Shown here: piece after piece, positions 23,540 to 34,795 of the stretch | How positions within the stretch are numbered: position 1 is the first letter of the stretch | How the letters are laid out: each line of letters begins with the position of its first letter | NCBI GenBank assembly: GCA_018340375.1 | Contig: JAFFJZ010000004.1 | Location: 31,284,001 to 31,348,000, forward strand | Direction of reading: 5' to 3' | Length of the DNA: 64,000 nucleotides | Origin: Gonatopus flavifemur | Taxonomy: Eukaryota > Arthropoda > Insecta > Hymenoptera > Dryinidae | Program-made: the position numbers and the translations under genes | Notes under the pieces: generated by a model | Databases searched by the model: none | Seen by the model: the letters and a program-made list of their open reading frames with translations, nothing else | Told to the model about the DNA's origin: nothing

Positions 23540-24524
23540 TGTGGTTTTCAAAGGTTACACGGAAAACATTGCATGTTCGTTCCAACCAACCGTATGGCTG
23601 TATTTGTCTCAACCCAAACTTATGGCAGCCTGAACCAGAAATTAGGTTTATAATCTTGAATATCTGTTTGTCACAATTACATTTCTGGTTCTGACAGCCA
23701 TAAGTTTGGACCGAGCCAAATACAGCTGTACAGTTGGTTGAAACAACCATACAATTCCTCCCGTATCAATGAAACATAACAAAGAATGTTTAACTTGGAC
23801 CAGTTCATTGCACACTGAAGGTGAACAGAATTTGTTTGCATTATCGAGTTGGGTTGGATCTGAAAAGTGAGGAAGTTCAATCCAACTATGCTTTGCATTA
23901 AGAAGTGTTGGGAATAATAAGCGAATCCACCGTGATGTGACGTGATGTGTATATACCTTGGGAATTGAATCAGATGTCTTGGAATCCTTCTTTGTGTTAA
24001 ATTTGGGCATGACATTGCGTGGAGTCATCTTCGTCAGGATGACACCCTCGCGGCTTTCCGTGTCATTGCGTCATATGCAAATCCACAGGAATCTGGAACG
24101 GAAGGCTCCCAAGCAATGGAATGAGCCGTAAGGACTATCTCACACCCCTGTGGATCTGCACATGACGCAGAGAGCCGCGAGGGTGTCATCCTGACGACCA
24201 TGACTTCACGCAATGTCATGCCCAAATTTAACACGGAGAAGGATTTCAGGACATCTGATTCCATTCCCAAGGTATATACACATCACGTCACATCACGGTG
24301 GATTCGCTTATGATCTCCAACAATTCTTAATGCATAGCATAGTTAAATTGAACTTTCTTACTTTTCAGATCCAACCCAACTCGATCATGCAAGCAAATTC
24401 TGTCCACCTCCAGTGTGCAATAGACTGATCCAAGTGAAACATTCTTTGTTATGTTCTATTTAAACTGGAAAAATTGTATGGTTGTTTTAACCAACTGTAT
24501 AGCTGTATTTGGCTCAGCCCAAAC

Positions 24525-25100
24525 CACGGTGTAAGAAGAATAGGTGATCCAAGGGGGGCGTGACGTTTGTGATCATTTTTCAGTATTTACGAATTTGACC
24601 ACTAGCAGCGCTGTTGACATGACAAATAATGTAAACAATAATGGCAGCCTCCAAGGAATACAAATAACCTCAAAACAGTATATGGCAGCTGCGCGATTAC
24701 TCCTCAATTTAATGCTCTATCTTTACGTGATGAAGGAAGGAATCCAGTAATTATGACAGCTACTCTCAAACTTTGCATATTCATAACAAATTACCCAATT
24801 GAAAAAAAATCGAAAAAACATCAAGATTTCTGTCCCGCATCTTGTTATATGCAGGATTAATAACTCACTCATCGTTAGAATTAGGGGTCTGAGAAATACA
24901 AATGAATAAATGAATAATACTGTTAATTTCCAACTCTGATAACAGGTTATGTGTTGGAAACGAAACGCCATTTTTGTTGTTAAAATTTGTCAAGCTGCAC
25001 ATATGCCATCTGGCGAACTATCAATGAAATTCTAAGGAATCGTCATATCCCACCACCAAAAAATGAGGCCAGTTGGATCACCTATTCTTCTTACACCATG
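24525..25100. mobile_element. 576-bp hAT-type MITE inside element X
   Basis: TIRs CA(C/T)GGTGTAAGAAGAATAGG, extending to GTGATCCAA, lie at both ends. Perfect 8-bp target duplications GCCCAAAC lie at 24517-24524 and 25101-25108. The uninterrupted sequence, CCCAAACTTATGGC, is seen in the other arm of element X near 23618, which confirms the insertion. No transposase is present. Confidence 0.9.
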
Positions 25101-25826
25101 GCCCAAACTTATGGCTGTCAGAACCAGAAATGTAATTGTGGCAAACAGATATTCAAGATTATCAACCGAATTTCAGGGCCCCCCAGACATTGAAAGTCAG
25201 GGAATTCTTATTCAATCAGGGAAAGTCAGTGAACGTTTGCAAAATGCTCCATTAGTCAGGGAAATCCATTGAAATTTATAAAAAGTCAGGGAAAATTGGA
25301 ACATTTGATTCCAGCAGAAAATTCTCAAGGTCCATTTGTGTATTTTTTACCCAGCCAGCGCAAATGATCAATTTGAATTCATAAAGACTTCCAAAAGACT
25401 CTCTGAATAGTCGCCGTTATGCAACCAATAATGAACTCGATGAGAATTCAATGAAGTCAAAATTAAAATGCATTGAATGCACGCAGAATTCATTATGGAG
25501 TCTTGATACGAATTCTTTCTGAACATTAAGTTATTCATCAAGAGTTCGTTTTGAATTCAAAATATTCATAATAAATACATATTCATGAACATAACGGGAA
25601 CTCTTGTGCTGTATGGGTGGAGTATAAATTTCATTGAATTGCCTTGCGATTTTGTTTGCAAATACCGTTCCTTTGGTTTGGTTCAAAACGCGATGTCAGG
25701 AGAATAAGTATTCACAATCGATCTATTGACTGTGCTTATTTTATTTCAATCCGTAGATCACCTCCAAACGTCTCAAAATACTGTAAGAAAAGCGGTGTCA
25801 GAATTAACACCGCGCGGATTCTATAA

Positions 25827-25939
25827 AAGTCCACTCCGGAATTCAGTGTTGAAATGATTCCAAATGGTATTAGAATGACACCATACGGTGTCCAAATAAC
25901 ACCGTCAGGTGTTGAAACAACACCTTCCGGAGTGGACTT
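25827..25939. repeat. short inverted repeat with ACACC-type tandem motifs
   Basis: AAGTCCACTCCGGAA at 25827-25841 is complemented by TTCCGGAGTGGACTT at 25925-25939. Between them ACACC..A.GGTGT words recur three to four times. It could be a small MITE or an internal hairpin of the surrounding element. Confidence 0.65.
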
Positions 25940-26426
25940 GACCTAACACTGCCAAATTTTTCAGAGTGAAGTGCACGGAGAAAAGTATACGGTCATGGTT
26001 ACTATGAAGAATAGTAATTTGGTGACAGATATTTTAAAATTGTAACAAGTACCATTCAAAATCGGAGTCAATGCGATGAACTGTTTACGTTACCATGGAA
26101 ACAATAGGTTAACAACGTGATGATCACCAAATCGCGCGTCGCCACTCAATTCCTGTTTTAAAGTTGCGACGAGAATTAGAGTAAATGGTAATCAATCCCA
26201 TATACTTTTTTCTGTGTGTAATACCATTCAAGGGAATATCCAAAAATTCACTACCTTACTTGAAGTGAATAATAATAAATTACATGCCTAGAGTTCCACA
26301 TCGCGGCAAACCCTGAATGGCTAAGTGATTTCTGAAGGCTCAAGAATAAAATTGTAAAATTTTAACCTCCAAACATTAACAAATACGCCCTTGATACCAT
26401 TATATGGATAGGGAAGTATACATATA

Positions 26427-27741
26427 CATTCTGTCAAAAAAGTACCGGGAATTGATCATTCAAAAAGTGCGGCTAACGGGTTTGTCAACATTCTTTTTGT
26501 TGTTAAGTTGGTACATTCGTCCTGTATATTGACGCGGAGTTCGACTGTCATCTGTCATCCCGTTTGTTTATAGTGCTCGATCTTTTCAGTTCTCTCAAGT
26601 GTGTCCCGCGATTGTCACAATGGATACAAAGATTGAACAAAGAATTTGTTTTAAATTTTGCGTTGCAAATGGAGTTTCGTGTGCCGAATTGCTGAAAAGA
26701 TTGTAGAAGGTTTACGGTGAATTGACTTCATCAGAAACACGTGCATATGAGTGGTACAGTGCATTCAAAAGTGGTCGAGATGTGGTGGAAGATTTGCCTC
26801 GCTTTGGTCGTCCATCGACGTCTTTAACTGAAGTGAATATCGATAAAGTGAAGGAAATGGTGACTGAAAATCGTCACTTAAGTTTGAGAGAGATAGCAGG
26901 TGAACTTTCTGTGTCTTACGAATCAGTTCGTACTATTTTACATGATTGTTTGGACATGAAATGCGTTGCCGCTCGATTAGTTCCGAAAGACTCTTATTTT
27001 CTCCAAAAACTGAATCGCGTACAGGTCGCCGAAGACATGCTAGAACGAGTCAATTTCGACCCCACATTCATAACACGCATTATAACAGGTGATGAGATAT
27101 GGGTTTACGAATATGACATGCAAACCAGTCAACAAGCTTCGGAGTGGTGGCTCCCAGCTGAGCCGAAACTGAAAAAGTCACGCCAAAGCCGAAAAGTGGA
27201 GGTAATGTTGATTGTGTTTTTTTATTATCGCGGTGTTGTACATTCGGAATTCTTGCCAGAAGGTCAGACGGTGAATAAAGAATATCATCCAAGCGTTATG
27301 CGGCGTTTAAGAGAGCAAATTCGTCGAAAAAGGCCAGATTTGTGGAAAGAAAATTCATGGATTTTGCATCACGATAATGCACCATCTCACAAGGCTTTCA
27401 TTGTGGACCAATTTTTGGCCAAAAACTCAACAAATATCATCGAACAGCCACCGTATTCACCTGCTCTGGCTCCAGCCGACTTTTTTCTGTTTCCAAATCT
27501 TGAATTACCACTTCGAGGCACCCGTTTTAAATCGATAGAAGATATTAAAGAGAATTTACGGCGAGAACTGAAATTGATTCTGGAAAAAGCGTATAAAAAA
27601 TGTTTTGATGATTGGATTGTTCGTTGGCATAAATGTATCATTTCGGGAGGAGACTACTTCGAAGGCAATACAATAGATTTGGGAGAATAAAAAATATTCT
27701 GTGTTTTATTCAAGGATTCCCGGTACTTTTTTGACAGAATC
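26427..27741 (+). mobile_element. mariner element D, complete ends
   Basis: A 1,315-bp mariner of a different subfamily from A-C. TIRs ATTCTGTCAAAAAAGTACCG at the left and the complement CGGTACTTTTTTGACAGAAT at the right. TA duplications lie at 26425-26426 and 27742-27743. It sits inside the hAT-like element. Confidence 0.95.
26620..27690 (+). pseudogene. mariner D transposase, single in-frame stop
   Basis: A mariner transposase of 356 codons from ATG at 26620 to TAA at 27688-27690, interrupted only by a TAG at 26704-26706 (codon 29, where close relatives have a sense codon before the KVYGE-like block). The N-terminal part has FGRPSTSLTEVNIDKV and LSLREIAGELSVSYESVR, the paired helix-turn-helix. 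Catalytic blocks are ITGDEIWVYEYD, LHHDNAPSHKA and YSPALAPADFFLFP; the three Asp residues are all present, although the last block departs from the usual PDLAP. The tail GGDYFEG is typical. An ATG downstream (26722) gives an open frame of 322 residues that lacks the first helices. Very recent inactivation, or readthrough, is possible. Confidence 0.92.
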
Positions 27742-28186
27742 TATGTACTTATCACACTCATATTCAAAGGAATTTGGTGACGATGCGATATACTGGTAAA
27801 TTGTAACAATATTCCATCATAAATCATGACAATTCCACAATTTCATTTACAAGCTGAGTTTGCTTAGTGGCGTCCTAAGTTACCCCAACTTGCTCCAAGT
27901 ATTTCGGATTTGCTATTTCCAGTTATAGAAACAAATTGATTGGTTTGGTACAATTTGAAGCAACTTGTGTGCTATCTGGGTATACTTATTTGAGAGTCAG
28001 GGAAAATTTTGGACATGGTCAGTGGAAGTCAGGAAAAGTCAGGGAAAATGACTCTTCAAATTTTGGGGGAACCCTGAATTTCTGGTTCAGGCTGCCATAA
28101 GTTTGGGGTGAGCCAAATATAGCCATACGGTTGGTTGGAACAACTATGCAATTTATTCCGTGTAATCTTTGAAAACTACACGTGTT

Positions 28187-28734
28187 TCTACAAAAATCAT
28201 GGGAAAGTTTGATGGTATGAGAGTTTAGTGCGGAAGGGGGTCAGATGAGATCCTTCTAGTTGGTACGATTGGTTACAAAAATTTTCCTGTTGATTTGATC
28301 CAGTTTGACAACTATTCCGTGCAAGAGAGATCAAAGTTACAAAATAACAGGTGGACATTGTTTTCATTCTCCGAACTCTGAATGGGACGGGGAGACCCCT
28401 GCACTTGGTCTGATCGAGCTGAAATGCTTGTGGAGTTACTTGAGTCACATTCCACGACCATTCTGGGCCAGAGAGGACGAAATGACAAAAAAATGGATGC
28501 AAAAAGAGGGATCGATCACATTTTGTGGATTTTCCAAACTTCGAGGGGGGGCCTACAGTTCGTTCGATCGAGTTGAAATTTTCTCAGGGTCAGTTTCAGC
28601 ACATTTGACAATCATTCCGTGACTGTAAGGTCGATATTCAAGAAAAACGGTTTTTCACTAAACCCCACCAAATGATCTTTCAGAATGATTTTTACTGATC
28701 CTTCCGATATTCTAACGATGCCAGTAAGGTCTCT
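28187..28734. other. no recognised feature
   Basis: Mixed sequence with several short open frames in both strands; none has recognisable motifs. Confidence 0.45.
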
Positions 28735-28990
28735 GACTGTTAATCGTCAATTCTCAAGCACCAATCCCTTGATTTTATTGACGGGTTGATCATCAGTCGA
28801 TGTTGATGGTCGTCCTGGACGTGGTTCGTCTCCAACGCGTCCTCGATCCTCTTCAAATAATTCGTACCGATCAGAAACACTTGCTTGCGACGAACAATTA
28901 TCACCGGAGCTCTTTTGCAACATTTTGACTCTTTCGGCACCAGGAATTCGATTCCGCCCACAAATATTAATGGAACTTCTTTGTTGCATG
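28735..28990 (-). pseudogene. mariner transposase fragment, N-terminal domain only
   Basis: The minus strand encodes MLQKSSGDNC, then RPGRPSTSTDD and IKGLVLEN, the first helix-turn-helix and GRPxxS linker of a mariner transposase in the broad group of mariner D. Upstream QQRSSINICGR matches the very N-terminus. No catalytic domain follows, and no TIRs were found, so this is a small relic. Confidence 0.6.
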
Positions 28991-30276
28991 ATTTCCCTCT
29001 TTGTAGAAATCGCCGAATGCACTTTTTGTACTTTAGAAGGACACGCGTATACTGAACACCGATGATTATCCAGATGTGACATTTGGTACAGATGTCACTG
29101 ACAGGCATACCAACCTGGAAAAAAAAATATTTGGACGAATGGGTTTCCGCGCGAAATTTAAATTAAAACGTCTCACTATTTTTCGCCCACAGTAGTATGT
29201 GAGGGCTTTATCTAGAATCATTTTGTCATCATCTTCAGGAGCGAGTCGAGTAGAAGCCGAAAGTATAATCAAGGGGTGCTTCCATGTGAGGGAGAAATAT
29301 ATTTCGAAAATAAAATGAATATTGAAAGAGGTTATAACGGCCTAACGGGGTCCGTTTTCTCGTGGAGTGAAGAAGCGTGACTTGAAGGAGGGGGAGATGG
29401 TACACGGATAACTTGCGTTTGCTCCTCGTCAGTTCTCGACACGTGGTCCGATAGTTGAGCATGCCTGTCGAGGGGTAGCGAATCCACATATAGCACGTTT
29501 AACGAACGACTGGCCGGTGACGAACGTCGTGCCCCGCGTCTCATTGCCGGGCCGTTGCCACGTTTTCATTACAAGGTTGAACAAAAGGTAGGAGTTACTT
29601 CAACCCGTGCAGCAGAATGTTCAGAACTTGACGACAAAGTGAATGCCTCATGTGGAAAATCAATGCACACATCCTCATCAGAGTCATACTTCTCAAAGAC
29701 TGCATATAATGTCCTCAATTGTTCAGATTCAGTCATAGTAATGAATTCGAAAGGTCAAATTAAAAATATTTCACTCCTCCTGGAATTGAGAAATGGAACA
29801 CATGAAATCCGGTCCTGTGATTTTCTTCATAAGACAAAAAATCCTCACGTCCTCAATAATTTACGAAGTTTTTTTTAACAGTGGTTGAACTGTTTGTTGG
29901 AGGAAATGACGCAACTGTCTTCTCAAGTACATAATTGTGGTAATAGGAGAGATATTGAAGAACTTGGCCACTCTCATGCTTCTTATATAGATCCTGATCC
30001 TTGTAGTTCAAAATAAGCTCTTGAAATTTATCGTCTCATTTTCAAGATTTACGGAATGTGAGAAGAATTATATATAAAATCCCTGATTCACATCAGTATT
30101 CTAATGATTTGGGTAAAGCTTTGAACGATAATGATCTTGGAACCCTTCAACACATATCCCGCAAAGCTCAATGAGGAGCTGGAGCATTACCGAGAAATAA
30201 TGCTGAAATTGATCTTAATGAAGAAAATATAATATCTGAGAATTATTCAGCTTCCAGAGCCTTATCGTGACGGTCT
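28991..30276. other. no firm feature; possible Helitron 5' region
   Basis: An open frame at 29555-29878 has no recognised domain. Sequence from about 30000 may belong to the Helitron that follows, but the frames are broken. The stretch 29330-29560 is relatively GC-rich. Confidence 0.4.
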
Positions 30277-31928
30277 GTGGATACTCCACGGTTGGCGTGT
30301 GTTTCTCGTGAGAAATTATGTTTTGAAAGGAACATAATCAAGAAGAAAGTTGGTGGAAATTTATACACTGGAAATGTTTGGGATCAATTGATGAATTCAT
30401 GTGATTTGGAGGACAGTCAGATGATTTTCATCTGTAAACATTGTCACAACAAAATTTGTACGAATTCTATTCCCCCGACTTGTATTTTGGATAACCTCAA
30501 TGCAAGATCGATTTCACAAGTAACGCAACTTAAAGATCACGAAAAAATTCTCATTCAAAGAGCAAAGGCATTTCAAACAATCCAAGAAATGGGCACAGTT
30601 GTGAATAAGAATATGCCACATGGACACATGATATCGAAATCCAGAGGTAGAACATTCCACCTTCCTCTCCAATTACAAGGAACGTTGACAAAGATTTGTC
30701 CTACGACTGAACCTATAAATTTGAATCAGGAATTTCACATTTTGATGCGTGGGATTCCAACTGAATCAAAAATAATTCGGGAGGAATTAGTTGACGTTGA
30801 GGGAGTATGGGACGCGTTACTATGGCTAACAAGTAAGAGGAAATAATCCTCTGTATGCGAAATTCATTTTACCCGAATCACATGATTCATTGTTGGATCA
30901 CGAATTACCGGATGTACATTTTCAAGGAGGAGAATTCGTGGCAGTGTACAACAGTGAATCGGATGATAAAGCGGGTACGAAACAATCTGTGATTCTTGAT
31001 AATTGTGATGGTAATAAAGCTGCTTCATTAACCCAAAAGGAACGATCTGATGTGCGGTATGATCAATTCACAATTTATCCGATGTATAATGAGAGGATCA
31101 GTGAATCTGCTACTAAACTGTATCAAATCATCAAAATCCATGATATTCCACCAGATAATCGAACGAAATCTTCGGATTTGATGTGTTCTCCCGATTTATA
31201 TCCTTAGGGAGTGAATGGTCAGTATGAAAATAGATCTGTACGTTTGACTGATCCCGAATTCAAAAGGTCAAAATTGATGTCCAAACATTCTCAGTTCAGG
31301 TTGAACATACAATATATTTTCTACCTGTTACATGATACAAATATGCGACAATTGAATGCTGGGATTTCCCATCAAATGAATGTTACAAGTCTTTGAGGAA
31401 AACATACAGCTGCTACTTACCTGGATCAGCTCTCAAAAGAACAACGCGAAACAAACTTGAGAACTAAATACTCAAGATCACGGAATACAGGGCAGTATTG
31501 GAGAAAGCCCGGGAATGATGTAAATTCTATGAGTCATCATTATGGGCCAGCTACAAGGTTTCTTACATTCAGTCCAAGTTGGTGGTTATGGACAGATTTG
31601 ATCGAATATCTTTTTGAAGTCAATGGGCTTCCTTCTTTCAAGGAATCTGTTGAAAAACTGATTGCTCCTGATCCTGTTTCAACCTCCTGGTGTATCGGGA
31701 ACAAGTTCCGAGCTATGTTCAATTTTATTTTCCAACCCGACAATCCAGTTGGTAAAGTCGGTCATTACTCTTGGCGCCGAGAATATCAAAGTAGAAGGAC
31801 ACAACATTTCCATCCCCTAATTTTGATAGAAGGTGCACCTATCATTGATGAATCTTCAATCGGAGAAGTGGCTCCATTCATTTTGGAATAGGTTACGTGT
31901 AGATCATCATCATCATTGAGTCATCAGT

Positions 31929-33300
31929 CTATGACTGGTCTGATGGAAACCTCCAACCCTGTCTATTATCCGCTAGACGCTTGATTTCTATATATCTACG
32001 ACAACCCTTATCTTGTATAACTTGATCCATATCACTTAATCTGGGTCTACCTCTTCGAGTTTTACCATTCATTTTTCCTTCCAACATTGTTCCCAATGAG
32101 CTATCATGCCCTAATGTGTGTCCTATCGAATTACTCCTTCTTTTCACGACATGTCTCAAAAGACTTCTTTTTTCATGTACCTTCTCAAGTACTTCTTCAT
32201 TTTTCACGTTCTCTGTCCACTTTACTCAGAGCATCCTTCTGTAACACTACATTTCAAAAGCTTCAAGTCTACGTTGTTCCGTTTCTCCAATTGTCCGAGT
32301 TTCGCACAGTGGTCACAGATCTGAAACGCCGACGTTCACTTATACAGACCCAGCGGTAGATGCATGTGAACATGTGACACGCACATGTCCTCACATGTAT
32401 ATACTGTTACGTTCGTGTGAGTAAGGTCGGCGTTTCAGATCCGTGACCACTGGTTTCGCAACCGTATAATGCTGTGCTCTAAACGTGACTCTTCTGCTTC
32501 GTAACTGTGTTTGTTCTCGTTTGAGATCCTCCAAATTCCATCTCTTTTGCATCTTCCTGTTCTTCTTCGGAGCTTTGAATTTCAGAGAATATTCCATTAG
32601 CAACATATTGTGATCTCTATCTATATTCGCGCCTGGATAAGTTTTACAGCTTTTCACTTGAATTTTATATCTTTATTTTACTAATATTTAATCAATTTGG
32701 TATCTTGCTGTATCTTCAGGAATTTCCCAAGTTCAGATTCTCCTTGAATGATGTTCGAATAATGTGTTGGTAATAACCATTTTATGACTCCCACAGAATT
32801 CGATCAAACGTTGTCCTCTTCCATATCTGTTTCTCAACGCAAAATTTCTCATTTTGTTGCCCTCTTTTCCTCGCCCTACTACCGCATTCCAGTCGCCTAT
32901 GATCATTGAATCCTCTATTTCCTTCACATATCCTATCACTTCCCCTATTTCATCGTACGTTTTTCCCATATCTTCCCCTGAGTATGCAGATGTGGGCATG
33001 TATACTTGAACTATAGCCGTGTCTACCGGTTTTGTTCTAACTCCAACCATCATCATGCGGCCATCACGTTGCACATCATTCTCTATCCTATTCCCTATAC
33101 TTTCATGCACTATGATTCCCACACCTGTTTGACCATTCTTTGATTCTGTATGAATCATTCTATAATCCCTACTCCAGAAATCCCCTTCTCGCGGCCATCT
33201 CATTCCGCTAATTCCCATCACATCGATACCTCGCCTATTCATCCGTAATTCCGGATTTCCTCATTTTCCTGTTTGTCTCAGTGATCTAACATTCCAGGCT
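31929..33300 (-). pseudogene. RTE endonuclease joined to the ORF C-terminus
   Basis: In sense from about 33300: VGAWNVRSLRQTGK, a stop, then RRGIDVMGISGMRW, GVGIIVHESI, VQVYMPTSAYSGED and DSMIIGDWNAVVGRG, the order of an APE-type endonuclease, followed by YPGANIDRDHNMLL (SDH-type motif) near 32620. After the deletion join the frame carries the C-terminal EEVLEKVHEKRSLLR and GKTRRGRPRL blocks (32207-31929). The catalytic RT core is absent, so the element could not have copied itself in this state. Confidence 0.85.
32307..32452. mobile_element. 146-bp hAT MITE inside the RTE copy
   Basis: TIRs CAGTGGTCAC(A/G)GATCTGAA continue to ACGCCGAC and are mirrored at the right end. Perfect 8-bp target duplications GTTTCGCA lie at 32299-32306 and 32453-32460. 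The sister RTE copy at 43863-45773 shows the empty site (AGTTTCGCAACC near 44260), which proves insertion. CAGTG termini plus 8-bp duplication fit the hAT superfamily. Confidence 0.93.
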
Positions 33301-34059
33301 CCGACTCGAAGAATGTTCTCTTCCTTCCCTATCTTCTGTGGTTTCCTATCTTGTTTGATGAGGATCCCCCGAGCAGCCTCCAACCACAGATGCGAACGGG
33401 AGGCAAATTTCTCCCGGAATATCCCACTCGAGAGAACGCTATCATGTTGTTGTTTCTCTTTCCATCAATTATAATTTCGAAATTCTAGGTTCGGAAAAAG
33501 ATTTAATCTCCTCGGGAATATTGAAAGATGTCAAGGAAGGTGGTTTTCCCTCGCTTTGCCTCCGTTCTTGCCGATGTTCCTGGTGTTGGGATAATTCAGT
33601 TTCCCTCAGTTTGTATTTTCCCTTTCGGACAATTCATACCACCCGGAAAAGAGATCCAAATCTGAAATAGTAATCCTCCTCCCACGTAATGGAAGTGGAT
33701 ACTACCAAGGATGGATAAAAAGGATATCGAAGACAGGTATCAAAAATATCCCCCTGAGAGACCCGCAATCATTCCACGGGGAGGGTTACGTGTAGAATGC
33801 TCCCCCCAAAAAAAGTGTGCCCAGAACTGTATCGACGTGTGAACACGCATCAGGAACACGTACATAACAATGATTGCTTATGTAATGAGAAAATCATGAA
33901 TTCTTCCGCCAAAGTGTGCAGATTTGGATTGTCACGTCCAGTTACAGATACTCAATAATAAGAGACGTGGGGATTTCTATGGCTGCCAAGAGACAGCTGA
34001 AAACCAGAAACAGATTATGTGATCCCCCACGTGCGAAATAGGAGATCAACATCAATGAC

Positions 34060-34795
34060 TGTTTAGGATTATAAGTTGTTTGAATTCGCTGCCCGTTGGC
34101 GCGTATAACCCGCTGTGTGGGAGTGCTATGTGCCCGACCTCATACATATTTGGAACTTGTAGATTTCACGTACGTGTGTGAATCCTTTCCTCTCGCCTAT
34201 AGGTTTGAGGAAGTCATGTTCGATAAGTCCAATAAGTCATACTTATACTGTAGCATCACTTCTGTGATCTTTTTTCTCGCGCTTTTTCGTAGAAGGTTTC
34301 TTTTCCCGTGAGAGAGAGTGATTCACAGCACTGCTTCTTCCGAGGAAATTGATCCACTGATCAATCTCATGATCTATGCTTTGTTTGCTTTTTTTCAGTT
34401 GCCGTTCCAGAATTTGAGACCGAGCGGGCTCGCGTACCTAATGTTGAAACTTTGTACATGGTTTTGCCTGATGAAAGAATTGTTCGGAGAGTGTGTGAGT
34501 TTGTGAAGTGCAATTCTCTTTGATAAGATTTTAGAAGTGTTTTCCTATAATCAACTGGATTCTCTTACTATTGAGTTTTTCTTCAAATAAAGGAAGGAAT
34601 CAGATGTGGTTTCTATTGATGTCCTGGCCTTATCTGAGCTGCAATTTCATTGAAGTTTGCAAGGAAACATTAGAGGTTACTCCTTCTGAGTAGCTCTCGA
34701 ACTGTTTCTGCGACTGGCAGGAAGGTGTAGTCGGTTGAGAGTCCTGAGTAGCTCTCCGATTATATCCTTCCTTTTATCATCAGTTTTCTTTTACA
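34060..34795 (+). mobile_element. solo LTR inside the Helitron
   Basis: A 736-bp sequence starting TGTTTAGGATTATAAG and ending TTTTCTTTTACA, flanked by perfect 5-bp duplications ATGAC (34055-34059 and 34796-34800). The Helitron reading frame continues from ININD to HNPAILTAW when the LTR and one ATGAC are taken out. AATAAA lies at 34586-34591. No internal coding region remains. A diverged relative lies at 20775-21480. Confidence 0.88.

Larger units (their letters stand above)
25174..28076. mobile_element. hAT-like non-autonomous element inside element X, hosting mariner D
   Basis: Ends CAGGGCCCCCCA and GGGGGAACCCTG form short TIRs with the CAGGG start common in hAT elements. The flanks share GAATTTC, a 7-8-bp target duplication, and the empty site (ACCTAATTTCTGG in complement) is visible in the other arm near 23648. 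Repeated GTCAGGGAA motifs lie within about 150 bp of both ends, like hAT subterminal transposase-binding repeats. Without the mariner it is about 1.59 kb and encodes nothing I recognise. Confidence 0.75.
23540..28186. mobile_element. palindromic foldback element X, opened by nested insertions
   Basis: The left arm (about 23540-24117) is mirrored by the right arm (24118-28186) once two insertions are removed; both arms are then about 575 bp. Outer ends: GTGGTTTTCAAAGG and TTACACGGAAAA at the left, against TTCCGTGTAA and CTTTGAAAACTACAC at the right. Inner landmarks: TCAGGATGACACCCTCGCGG and its complement flank the centre, and the word GATGTGACGTGATGTGTATA of the left arm is mirrored in the right. 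Each arm also contains a smaller inverted repeat (ACTTATGGC..CCTGAACCAGAAAT). No protein is encoded. Insertions are 24525-25100 and 25174-28076. Confidence 0.85.
31904..33783 (-). mobile_element. RTE-like LINE with internal deletion, inside the Helitron
   Basis: A non-LTR retrotransposon inserted in reverse orientation. It is flanked by a perfect 13-bp target duplication, GGTTACGTGTAGA, at 31891-31903 and 33784-33796. The 3' end is an ATG-repeat tail (ATCATCATCATC on the plus strand). It retains a long 5' UTR (about 33320-33783), the endonuclease and the C-terminal tail, but most of the reverse transcriptase is deleted, with the join near 32495. A 146-bp hAT MITE lies at 32307-32452. RTE family by tail type and by similarity of the C-terminal WCYRKML.I.W and RRGRPR blocks to RTE elements. 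Confidence 0.9.
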
